Shown here: piece by piece, positions 1-11,900 of the stretch | Position numbering within the stretch: the first letter of the stretch is position 1 | Layout: each line of letters opens with the position of its first letter | Source of the DNA: Physella acuta | Lineage: Eukaryota; Mollusca; Gastropoda; Physidae | Assembly: GCF_028476545.1 (NCBI RefSeq) | Contig: NW_026731872.1 | Span: 852,501-916,500, forward strand | Length of the DNA stretch: 64,000 nt | Reading direction: 5' to 3' | Made by a program: the position numbers and the translations under genes | Notes under the pieces: model-generated | The model's input: only the letters and a program-made list of their open reading frames with translations | The model's database searches: none | Told to the model about the DNA's origin: nothing

Positions 1-3000
1 TCATGTCCTGCTGTGGTCTCATGTTGTGGTCTCATGTCCTGTTGTGGTCTCATGTCCTGCTGTGGTCTCATGTTGTGGTCTCATGTTTTGGTCTCATGTC
101 CTGTTGTGGTCTCATGTCCTGCTGTGGTCTCATGTTGTGGTCTCATGTTTTGGTCTCATGTCCTGTTGTGGTCTCATGTCCTGTTGTGGTCTCATGTCCT
201 GTTGTGGTCTCAATTCCTGCTGTGGTCTCATGTCCTTCTGTTGTCTCATGTCCTGCTGTGGTCTCATGTTGTGGTCTCATGTCCTGTTGTGGTCTCATGT
301 CCTGCTGTGGTCTCATGTTGTGGTCTCATGTCCTGTTGTGGTCTCATGTCCTGCTGTGGTCTCATGTTGTGGTCTCATGTTTTGGTCTCATGTCCTGTTG
401 TGGTCTCATGTCCTGCTGTGGTCTCATGTTGTGGTCTCATGTTTTGGTCTCATGTCCTGTTGTGGTCTCATGTCCTTCTGTTGTCTCATGTCCTGCTGTG
501 GTCTCATGTCATGTTGTGGTCTCATGTCCTGTTGTGGTCTCATGTCCTGCTGTGGTCTCATGTCCTGCTGTGGTCTCATGTTATGGTCTCATGTCCTGCT
601 GTGGTCTCATGTCATGTTGTGGTCTCATGTCCTGTTGTGGTCTCATGTCCTGCTGTGGTCTCATGTCCTGCTGTGGTCTCATGTTATGGTCTCATGTCCT
701 GTTGTGGTCTCATATCCTGCTGTGGTCTCATATCCTGTTGTGGTCTCATGTTATGGTCTCATGTCCTGTTGTTGTCTCATGTCCTGCTGTGGTCTCATGT
801 CCTGCTGTGGTCTTATGTCCTGTTGTGGTCTGATGTCCTGCTGTGGTCTCATGCCCTGCTGTGGTCTCATGTCCTGCTGTGGTCTCACGTTCTGCTGTGG
901 TCTCATGTTATGGTCTCATGTCCTGTTGTTGTCTCATGTCCTGCTGTGGTCTCATATCCTGTTGTGGTCTCATGTTGTGGTCTCATGTCCTGCTGTGGTC
1001 TCATGTTTTGGTCTCATGTCCTGTTGTGGTCTCATGGCCTGTTGTGGTCTCATGTCCTGCTGTGGTCTCATATCCTGCTGTGGTCTCACGTTGTGGTCTC
1101 ATGTCCTGTTGTGGTCTCATGTCCTGCTGTGGTCTCATGTCCTGCTGTGGTCTCATGTTGTGGTCTCATGTCCTGCTGTGGTCTCATGTCCTGCTGTGGT
1201 CTCATGTCCTGCTGTGGTCTCATGTTGTGGTCTCATGTCCTGCTGTGGTCTCATGTCCTGCTGTGGTCTCATGTTTTGGTCTCATGTCCTGTTGTGGTTT
1301 CATGTCCTGTTGTGGTCTCATATCCTGTTGTGGTCTCATGTTGTGGTCTCATATCCTGCTGTGGTCTCATATCCTGCTGTGGTCTCATATCCTGCTGTGG
1401 TCTCATGTTGTGGTCTCATGTCCTGCTGTGGTCTCATGTCCTGCTGTGGTCTTATGTCCTGTTGTGGTCTCATGTCCTGCTGTGGTCTCATGTCCTGCTG
1501 TGGTCTCATGTCCTGCTGTGGTCTCATGTTGTGGTCTCATGTCCTGTTGTGGTCTCATGTCCTGCTGTGGTCTCATGTTGTGGTCTCATGTTTTGGTCTC
1601 ATGTCCTGTTGTGGTCTCATGTCCTGCTGTGGTCTCATGTTGTGGTCTCATGTTGTGGTCTCATGTCCTGTTGTGGTCTCATGTCCTGTTGTGGTCTCAT
1701 GTCCTGTTGTGGTCTCAATTCCTGCTGTGGTCTCATGTCCTTCTGTTGTCTCATGTCCTGCTGTGGTCTCATGTTGTGGTCTCATGTCCTGTTGTGGTCT
1801 CATGTCCTGCTGTGGTCTCATGTTGTGGTCTCATGTCCTGTTGTGGTCTCATGTCCTGCTGTGGTCTCATGTTGTGGTCTCATGTCCTGTTGTGGTCTCA
1901 TGTCCTGCTGTGGTCTCATGTTGTGGTCTCATGTTTTGGTCTCATGTCCTGTTGTGGTCTCATGTCCTTCTGTTGTCTCATGTCCTGCTGTGGTCTCATG
2001 TCATGTTGTGGTCTCATGTCCTGTTGTGGTCTCATGTCCTGCAGTGGTCTCATGTCCTGCTGTGGTCTCATGTTATGGTCTCATGTCCTGTTGTGGTCTC
2101 ATGTCCTGCTGTGGTCTCATGTCCTGCTGTGGTCTCATGTTATGGTCTCATGTCCTGCTGTGGTCTCATGTCATGTTGTGGTCTCATGTCCTGTTGTGGT
2201 CTCATGTCCTGTTGTGGTCTCATGTTGTGGTCTCATGTCCTGCTGTGGTCTCATATCCTGTTGTGGTCTCATGTCATGTTGTGGTCTCATGTCCTGTTGT
2301 GGTCTCATGTCCTGCTGTGGTCTCATGTCCTGCTGTGGTCTCATGTTATGGTCTCATGTCCTGCTGTGGTCTCATGTCATGTTGTGGTCTCATGTCCTGT
2401 TGTGGTCTCATGTCCTGCTGTGGTCTCATGTCCTGCTGTGGTCTCATGTTATGGTCTCATGTCCTGTTGTGGTCTCATATCCTGCTGTGGTCTCATATCC
2501 TGTTGTGGTCTCATGTTATGGTCTCATGTCCTGTTGTTGTCTCATGTCCTGCTGTGGTCTCATGTCCTGCTGTGGTCTTATGTCCTGTTGTGGTCTCATG
2601 TCCTGCTGTGGTCTCATGCCCTGCTGTGGTCTCATGTCCTGCTGTGGTCTCACGTTCTGCTGTGGTCTCATGTTATGGTCTCATGTCCTGTTGTTGTCTC
2701 ATGTCCTGCTGTGGTCTCATATCCTGTTGTGGTCTCATGTTGTGGTCTCATGTCCTGCTGTGGTCTCATGTTTTGGTCTCATGTCCTGTTGTGGTCTCAT
2801 GTCCTGTTGTGGTCTCATGTCCTGCTGTGGTCTCATATCCTGCTGTGGTCTCACGTTGTGGTCTCATGTCCTGTTGTGGTCTCATGTCCTGCTGTGGTCT
2901 CATGTCCTGCTGTGGTCTCATGTTATGGTCTCATGTCCTGCTGTGGTCTCATGTCCTGCTGTGGTCTCATGTCCTGCTGTGGTCTCATGTTGTGGTCTCA

Positions 3001-5610
3001 TGTCCTGCTGTGGTCTCATGTCCTGCTGTGGTCTCATGTTTTGGTCTCATGTCCTGTTGTGGTCTCATGTCCTGTTGTGGTCTCATATCCTGTTGTGGTC
3101 TCATGTTGTGGTCTCATATCCTGCTGTGGTCTCATATCCTGCTGTGGTCTCATATCCTGCTGTGGTCTCATATCCTGCTGTGGTCTCATGTTGTGGTCTC
3201 ATGTCCTGCTGTGGTCTCATGTCCTGCTGTGGTCTTATGTCCTGTTGTGGTCTCATGTCCTGCTGTGGTCTCATGTCCTGCTGTGGTCTCATGTCCTGCT
3301 GTGGTCTCATGTTGTGGTCTCATGTCCTGTTGTGGTCTCATGTCCTGCTGTGGTCTCATGTTGTGGTCTCATGTTTTGGTCTCATGTCCTGTTGTGGTCT
3401 CATGTCCTGCTGTGGTCTCATGTTGTGGTCTCATGTTTTGGTCTCATGTCCTGTTGTGGTCTCATGTCCTGTTGTGGTCTCATGTCCTGTTGTGGTCTCA
3501 ATTCCTGCTGTGGTCTCATGTCCTTCTGTTGTCTCATGTCCTGCTGTGGTCTCATGTTGTGGTCTCATGTCCTGTTGTGGTCTCATGTTGTGGTCTCATG
3601 TCCTGTTGTGGTCTCATGTCCTGCTGTGGTCTCATGTTGTGGTCTCATGTCCTGCTGTGGTCTCATGTTGTGGTCTCATGTCCTGTTGTGGTCTCATGTT
3701 GTGGTCTCATGTCCTGCTGTGGTCTCATGTTGTGGTCTCATGTCCTGTTGTGGTCTCATGTCCTGCTGTGGTCTCATGTTGTGGTCTCATGTCCTGCTGT
3801 GGTCTCATGTTGTGGTCTCATGTCCTGTTGTGGTCTCATGTCCTGCTGTGGTCTCATGTTGTGGTCTCATGTCCTGTTGTGGTCTCATGTCCTGTTGTGG
3901 TCTCATGTTGTGGTCTCATGTCCTGCTGTGGTCTCATGTTGTGGTCTCATGTCCTGTTGTGGTCTCATGTCCTGCTGTGGTCTCATGTTGTGGTCTCATG
4001 TTTTGGTCTCATGTCCTGTTGTGGTCTCATGTCCTGCTGTGGTCTCATGTTGTGGTCTCATGTTTTGGTCTCATGTCCTGTTGTGGTCTCATGTCCTTCT
4101 GTTGTCTCATGTCCTGCTGTGGTCTCATGTCATGTTGTGGTCTCATGTCCTGTTGTGGTCTCATGTCCTGCTGTGGTCTCATGTCATGTTGTGGTCTCAT
4201 GTCCTGTTGTGGTCTCATGTCCTGCAGTGGTCTCATGTCCTGCTGTGGTCTCATGTTATGGTCTCATGTCCTGTTGTGGTCTCATGTCCTGCTGTGGTCT
4301 CATATCCTGTTGTGGTCTCATGTCCTGCTGTGGTCTCATGTCATGTTGTGGTCTCATGTCCTGTTGTGGTCTCATGTCCTGCTGTGGTCTCATATCTTGT
4401 TGTGGTCTCATGTTATGGTCTCATGTCCTGTTGTTGTCTCATGTCCTGCTGTGGTCTCATGTTGTGGTCTCATGTCCTGTTGTGGTCTCATGTCCTGTTG
4501 TGGTCTCATATCCTGTTGTGGTCTCATGTTGTGGTCTCATGTCCTGCTGTGGTCTCATGTTTTGGTCTCATGTCCTGTTGTGGTCTCATGTCCTGTTGTG
4601 GTCTCATGTCCTGCTGTGGTCTCATATCCTGTTGTGGTCTCATGTCCTGCTGTGGTCTCATGTCCTGCTGTGGTCTCATGTCATGTTGTGGTCTCATATC
4701 CTGTTGTGGTCTCATGTCCTGCTGTGGTCTCATGTCCTGCTGTGGTCTCATGTTATGGTCTCATGTCCTGTTGTGGTCTCATGTCCTGCTGTGGTCTCAT
4801 GTCCTGCTGTGGTCTCATGTCCTGCTGTGGTCTCATGTCCTGTTGTGGTCTCATGTCCTGTTGTGGTCTCATGTCCTGTTGTGGTCTCATGTCCTGTTGT
4901 GGTCTCATGTCCTGCTGTGGTCTCATATCTTGTTGTGGTCTCATGTTGTGGTCTCATGTCCTGTTGTTGTCTCATGTCCTGCTGTGGTCTCATATCCTGT
5001 TGTGGTCTCATGTTGTGGTCTCATGTCCTGCTGTGGTCTCATGTTTTGGTCTCATGTCCTGTTGTGGTCTCATGTTGTGGTCTCATGTCCTGCTGTGGTC
5101 TCATATCCTGCTGTGGTCTCACGTTGTGGTCTCATGTCCTGCTGTGGTCTCATGTCCTGCTGTGGTCTCATGTTTTGGTCTCATGTCCTGTTGTGGTCTC
5201 ATATCCTGTTGTGGTCTCATGTTGTGGTCTCATGTCCTGTTGTGGTCTCATGTCCTGCTGTGGTCTCATGTCCTGCTGTGGTCTCATGTTGTGGTCTCAT
5301 GTCCTGCTGTGGTCTCATGTCCTGCTGTGGTCTCATGTCCTGCTGTGGTCTCATGTTGTGGTCTCATGTCCTGCTGTGGTCTCATGTCCTGCTGTGGTCT
5401 CATGTTTTGGTCTCATGTCCTGTTGTGGTCTCATATCCTGTTGTGGTCTCATGTTGTGGTCTCATATCCTGCTGTGGTCTCATATCCTGCTGTGGTCTCA
5501 TATCCTGCTGTGGTCTCATATCCTGCTGTGGTCTCATGTTGTGGTCTCATGTCCTGCTGTGGTCTCATGTCGTGTGGTCTCAAGTCCTGTTGTGGTCTCA
5601 TGTCCTGCTG
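1..5610. repeat. 13/18-bp satellite array (TGGTCTCATGTCCTGCTG family)
   Basis: The array mixes 18-bp units (TGGTCTCATGTCCTGCTG or ...GTTG) with 13-bp short units (TGTGGTCTCATGT) and 15-bp variants. No TAA, TAG or TGA occurs over long stretches in any forward frame, so all three forward frames stay open for more than 1,500 codons. These are not genes. Rare variants recur at fixed long spacing: CATGCCCTGC is seen near 850 and again 1,765 bp later, so blocks of about 1.77 kb have been duplicated within the array. The array runs off the left edge of the window and stops abruptly about 310 bp before the K2P start codon. Confidence 0.97.
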
Positions 5611-5611
5611 T

Positions 5612-5802
5612 GTATTAATTGAAGCTATTTCCGATTTCTGAAAAAAAAGGTCACGACATAACTACTACTGGACCGATGTCTTCAAAACTTTTCACGAATT
5701 ATTTTTTTTGTGTTTGTGATCCTATTCTTTTTTTTTCAAAAACAAAAAGGAATAAAGGAGAAAGTTTATGGGAGATCACTCACGCTTTTTTTTCTCTGAA
5801 CA
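5612..5802 (+). repeat. Dispersed element family, partial copy 1 (3' part)
   Basis: This stretch follows the satellite. It contains a segment resembling GCTATTTCCGATTTCTGAAA and, near 5757-5780, the conserved end GGAGAAAGTTTATGGGAGAT followed by CACTC. The same landmarks occur in the same order in the copies at 16561-17240 (reverse) and 22340-22965 (forward). The class is unknown; no coding capacity or clean terminal repeats were seen. It ends at a pyrimidine-rich TTTTTTTTCTCTGAACAG, a plausible splice acceptor (AG at 5802-5803) in front of the K2P coding exon, so element sequence may serve as intron 3' end or 5' leader. Confidence 0.55.
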
Positions 5803-5919
5803 GATCTCAATTGTTTGCGACTACTTTATTATATCACCAACATACCAAGGTCCACAACTCTCTCCCCGACCAAGCCTGGAGTAACGTCCCCTGGACTGCC
5901 TCCCTTGAGGTTGCCAGAC

Positions 5920-8900
5920 ATGAGCGGCCAGTCACTCCACGCCACGCACAGCATGGACCCACGCTACAGCGCCGTCAGCACTATCAGCAACACTGACTCC
6001 TGCTGCCCGCGTCACTCTGACTCTTGCTGCCCGCGTCACTCTGACTCAAGTTGTCCCCGTCATAATGACTCCTGCTGCCCGCGTCACCACTGCCACTATG
6101 ATCATCAGATCAACAACAACAACGCCAGTGGGCGTGGCTACACCTCCGACAGTGGGCGTGGCTACACCTCCGACAGTTTCAGCCTGTCGGAAACGTCCGA
6201 CGGTTCCGTCATCGTGACGGACCGGCTGGTGTGTCGGTGCCAGGGGCGGGGCGAGCAGAAACAGGGGCGAAGGGACAAGGTCAAGGCCATGAAGGTCAAG
6301 CGTCTGGTGGCGCTCATCGCCGTCTTTGTCATCTACGTCAGCATCGGCGCCGCCGTCTTCAACGTGCTGGAGGCGGGGGCGGAGCAGGACAGGAAGGACG
6401 TCCTGCAGGACAAGGTGGAGCGCTTCCTGCGTGAGTCACACGTCATTGTAGGTCCTGTCACACGTCATTGTACGTCCTGTCACACGTCAGTGTACGTCCT
6501 GTCATACGTCATTGTACGTTAGTCACACGTCATTGTACGTCCTGTCACACGTCATTGTACGTCCTGTCACACGTCATTGTACGTCCTGTCACACTTCATT
6601 GTACGTCCTGTCACACGTCATTGTACGTTAGTCACATGTCATTGTACGTTAGTCACACGTCATTGTACGTCCTGTCACACGTCATTGTACGTCCTGTCAC
6701 ACGTCATTGTACGTTAGTCGCACGTCATTGTACGTCCTGTCACACGTCATTGTACGTCCTGTCACACGTCATTGTACGTTAGTCATACGTCATTGTACGT
6801 TAGTCACACGTCAGTGTACGTTAGTCACACGTCATTGTACGTCCTGTCACACGTCATTGTACGTCCTGTCACACGTCATTGTACGTTAGTCACACGTCAT
6901 TGTACGTCCTGTCACACGTCATTGTACGTCCTGTCATACGACGCCACTGAATGTTTTCACTGTATTTTTACCCCCTAAACCCCATCTTTAGCTCCATGTT
7001 TTCTGAGCTCTAAGCTTCTCCACTTAGCGAGCAAAGCTTTAAGCTCTGAGTTGAAATAAACTATTGAAAAACCCGCGAGTAATCAAGAGCCGCTAGAGCT
7101 GACAGTTAATTAGACTTAAGTCGCTGATGTAGGCAGAGTTTATTGATTGGATCTGTGCATGGGGGGCTACAGCAGGCTACAGCAGGCTACAGTGGCTACA
7201 GCAGGCTACAGTAGCTACACAAGCGGCACAGGCTGTGGGGCTGGGTGTAGCAGTTGCTACTTGCTGACTAGCGCTGTATGTGACTCGTCTGTTGCTGGCA
7301 GCCATACATACACGAGGACATCCCCCCCTCGCCCCCCCCCCCCCCCACTCCCAACCCCCAATACCATGGTCGAAGGCCCAGGCACCCTGACGAAGACAAA
7401 TTGTCGCTAGTGACCACACGTTTGTGCATCTGTCTGCACATTCCTGTGCATCTGTCGGCCAGTGACTAATGTCTCATGACACGATGCTACAGCTGTTGGT
7501 GACTTGTGTGGAACTTGAGACTTGTATGGAACTTGAGACTTGTATGGAACTTGAGATTTGTATGGAACTTGAGACTTGTATGGAACTTGAGATTTGTATG
7601 GAACTTGAGACTTGTATGGAACTTGAGATTTGTATGGAACTTGAGATTTGTATGGAACTTGAGACTTGTATGGAACTTGAGATTTGTATGGAACTTGAGA
7701 CTTGTATGGAACTTGAGACTTGTATGGAACTTGAGACTTGTATGGAAGTTGTTTGAAACTTGTGTGGAACTTGAGACTTGTGTGGAACTTGACACTTGTA
7801 TGGAACTTGAGATTTGTATGGAACTTGAAACTTGTATGGAACTTGAGACTTGTGTGGAACTTGAGACTTGTGTGGAACTTGACACTTGTATGGAACTTGA
7901 GACTTGTATGGAACTTGAGATTTGTATGGAACTTGAGATTTGTATGGAACTTGAGACTTGTATGGAACTTGAGATTTGTATGGAACTTGAGATTTGTATG
8001 GAACTTGAGATTTGTATGGAACTTGAGATTTGTATGGAACTTGAGACTTGTATGGAACTTGAGACTTGTATGGAACTTGAGACTTGTATGGAACTTGTTT
8101 GAAACTTGTGTGGAACTTGAGACTTGTGTGGAACTTGACACTTGTATGGAACTTGAGATTTGTATGGAACTTGAAACTTGTATGGAACTTGAGACTTGTA
8201 TGGAACTTGAGACTTGTATGGAACTTGAGACTTGTATGGAACTTGAGACTTGTATGGAACTTGAGATTTGTATGGAACTTGAGATTTGTATGGAACTTGT
8301 TTGAAACTTGTATGGAACTTGAGACTTGTATGAAACTTGAGACTTGTATGGAACTTGAAACTTGTATGGAACTTGAGACTTGTATGGAACTTGAGACTTG
8401 TATGGAACTTGAGACTTGTATGGAACTTGAGACTTGTATGGAACTTGTTTGAAACTTGTATGGAACTTGAGACTTGTATGGAACTTGTTTGAAACTTGTA
8501 TGGAACTTGAGGCTTATATGGATCTGGTTTGAGACTTGTATGGAACTTGTATGGAACTTGAGACTTATGGAACTTGCTTGATACTTGTATAAAGCCTGTT
8601 GAAACAGTGTGTAAAAACAAGAGCTGTCGTTGTGTGAGGTGGGGCCGGCGTTGTGTGAGGTGGGGCCGTCGTTGTGTGGGGTGGGGCCGGGCTAATTGAC
8701 TCAAGTGTCTTGCCGCGTCTTCAAGTGGGGCAACAGTAAATCATCAATGGCCGATCAATGGCCGATCAATGGCCAATTAATAAGTGATTGTGTGTGAGTT
8801 CAGTGTGGGTGTTTTAACGTGTGGTTTTTCACGTGACGCTATTTCGTCACTTTGTTACGTCTGTCACGTTACGTCACTGTGTGACGAGCGCCGCCACAAA

Positions 8901-11900
8901 ACCACTCACCCACACAGATTTAACAAATCACAGATTTAACCACTCACAGATTTAACCACTGACCTACATAGATCTCACCACAACCTGTACCCCTACTTAT
9001 AACGAGGCCCTGAACATGGATTTTGTCAACCGCCGCGGTACTTATAACTAGAATCGGTGACGTCACAGTGTCGTCTGGAAGGTGTACATCGTCTGCTGAG
9101 CTTAGTTCCACCTGGTCACGTGTCTTGCTTGAGCTTATCCCACGTGTCTGTTGTTTGTTGATCCGTGACCTTGGTGGTCTACGCATGACCTTGGTGTCTA
9201 CCACAACATGAACGAGCGTGTGTCGAGGCTTGAGTGCACTATTGATCGTGCACGTGCACGCAGACCACGTGACAAGGAAACCTGCTCGCGCCAGGTGAAC
9301 GTGGACTTAATGAGGTCAGGGAGGATGTGTCAAGTGACGTCACGAGAACGGTGTCAAGGTCAGTGGAACAACATCAGCTGTCAATACGTCTTGCACTGTT
9401 GGTCTTAAGACACCTGACGGATTTTTAAGACAGCTAAGACACCCATTCTTCTTTCACCTGTTTAAATATCATATGAAAACATACCTGGAAATTATAACAG
9501 AAAAACATACCTGGAAACATGACCGGAAAAAAAACAACAACGGAAAAAATACCTGGAAAATAAACCTGGAAAATAAACCTGGAAAATATACCTGGAAAAT
9601 AGAACAGAAATATAACAGAAATTACGAGAAAATATACCATAATAATTTACTAGGGAGATAAAAGAACAAGGTGATGTAAATAAGTATCAAACAACATAGG
9701 AAATATTTTAAGAAATTATTTTCAGAAAAATCTATTCCATAAGGAAATACTTTAGACACCAGCATCACGTGATGAGTACCAACCGTCTAAAACACGTGCA
9801 ACCATGTTCTCATGTCTGACCTACTTTCTATAACGATGTTTGTCTTAAGAATTGGCTCACGGATAGTGCACGAGATTTAAAAAAAAAAAACATTTCTAAT
9901 CAATGGTTGACATCAAAAGTTTTTATTAATATAATTCCATGTGTGTATGTGTGTGTATGTGGTTGTGTGTGCGTGGTGGAAGTGTGGTGTTGATGCGTGG
10001 AGTTTGTGGATGTGTAGGTCGATGGTTGCGTGGAGTGTGTGGATGTGTAGGTCGATGGTTGGAGTTTGTGGATGTGTAGGTCGATGGTTGGAGTTTGTGG
10101 ATGTGTAGGTCGATGGTTGGAGTTTGTGGATGTGTAGGTCGATGGTTGGAGTTTGTGGATGTGTAGGTCGATGGTTGGAGTTTGTGGATGTGTAGGTCGA
10201 TGGTTGGAGTTTGTGGATGTGTAGGTCGATGGTTGGAGTTTGTGGATGTGTAGGTCGATGGTTGGAGTTTGTGGATGTGTAGGTCGATGGTTGGAGTTTG
10301 TGTATGTGTAGGTCGATGGTTGGAGTTTGTGGATGTGTAGGTCGATGGTTGGAGTTTGTGGATGTGTAGGTCGATGGTTGGAGTTTGTGGATGTGTAGGT
10401 CGATGGTTGGAGTTTGTGTATGTGTAGGTCGATGGTTGGAGTTTGTGGATGTGTAGGTCGATGGTTGGAGTTTGTGGATGTGTAGGTCGATGGTTGGAGT
10501 TTGTGGATGTGTAGGTCGATGGTTGGAGTTTGTGGATGTGTAGGTCGATGGTTGGAGTTTGTGGATGTGTAGGTCGATGGTTGGAGTTTGTGGATGTGTA
10601 GGTCGATGGTTGGAGTTTGTGGATGTGTAGGTCGATGGTTGGAGTTTGTGGATGTGTAGGTCGATGGTTGGAGTTTGTGGATGTGTAGGTCGATGGTTGG
10701 AGTTTGTGTATGTGTAGGTCGATGGTTGGAGTTTGTGGATGTGTAGGTCGATGGTTGGAGTTTGTGGATGTGTAGGTCGATGGTTGGAGTTTGTGGATGT
10801 GTAGGTCGATGGTTGGAGTTTGTGGATGTGTAGGTCGATGGTTGGAGTTTGTGGATGTGTAGGTCGATGGTTGGAGTTTGTGGATGTGTAGGTCGATGGT
10901 TGGAGTTTGTGGATGTGTAGGTCGATGGTTGGAGTTTGTGGATGTGTAGGTCGATGGTTGGAGTTTGTGGATGTGTAGGTCGATGGTTGGAGTTTGTGGA
11001 TGTGTAGGTCGATGGTTGCGTGGAGTGTGTGGTTGCGTCTGGTGCTAACACCTTGCCCCCCCCCCCCTACCTCCCGGCATGTAGTACTGACGTGACGCCC
11101 CTCCCTCCCTCCCTCCCCAGTGAACAACAGCTGTGTGAGCCGGGCCGACCTGTATCGTCTGCTGAGGAATGCCGTGGAGGACAGCGAGATCGTCTACTAC
11201 GTGGTGGAGAACAAGACACACCTGGACAGGTGGGACTTCAGTGGGGCCTTCGGCTTCGTCGTCTCGGTCGTCACCACCATAGGTGAGCTCAAGGTCAGCG
11301 ATACTGGTTAGGTCAAGGTCAACTCTATTGGTAAGGTCAGGGTCAGCTCTATTGGTAAGGTCAGGGCCACCACCATAGGTGAGCTCAAGGTCAGCTATAC
11401 TGGTCAGGTCTCTATTGGTAAGGTCAGGGTAACTCGGGGTAACTGCAATATTTACAATCAGCATTGTGGTTACCAGAACAATACCCTGAGTTGCCGGCAC
11501 AGCGCGGCTGTTGGTGCAGTTTAGCTAACTTTGGATCAGTTTAGCCAACTTTAATACAAGAAAAAAAACTAATTGGAATCATCTAATTAGGCTAATAAAT
11601 GATGAAAACATGTGTCGTGTGTTTCAGGTTTTGGTAACCTTGCGCCATTCACGAGCGAGGGGAAGGCCGTGTGTGTCGTGTACGCCATCTTTGGGATACC
11701 CTTGACCTTGCTGGTGCTGGGCGGGATCGGCGAGAAAATGGCCAGCTTCGTGTACACCATCAGACGGTGTCAGAACCCCTACTGCCACCACACCCCCAGG
11801 GTGAGTCACATGACCTGACACCCCAGGGTGAGTCACATGACCTGACACCCCTACTGCCACCACACCCCCAGGGTGAGTCACATGACCTGACACCCCAGGG

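Noticed and set aside
13-5641. Three overlapping plus-strand frames of about 1,600-1,870 codons
   Set aside because: The satellite unit simply lacks stop codons in every forward frame. The composition is repeat-only, with no domain.
7487-8704. 405-codon minus-strand frame and plus-strand MELETC-type frames
   Set aside because: Both strands of an 18-bp array are open; neither shows splice or coding features.
9900-11127. Minus-strand frames of about 383-404 codons with HPQTPTIDLHIHK repeats
   Set aside because: Translation of the 29-bp array in shifted frames. The region is an intron of the K2P gene on the other strand.
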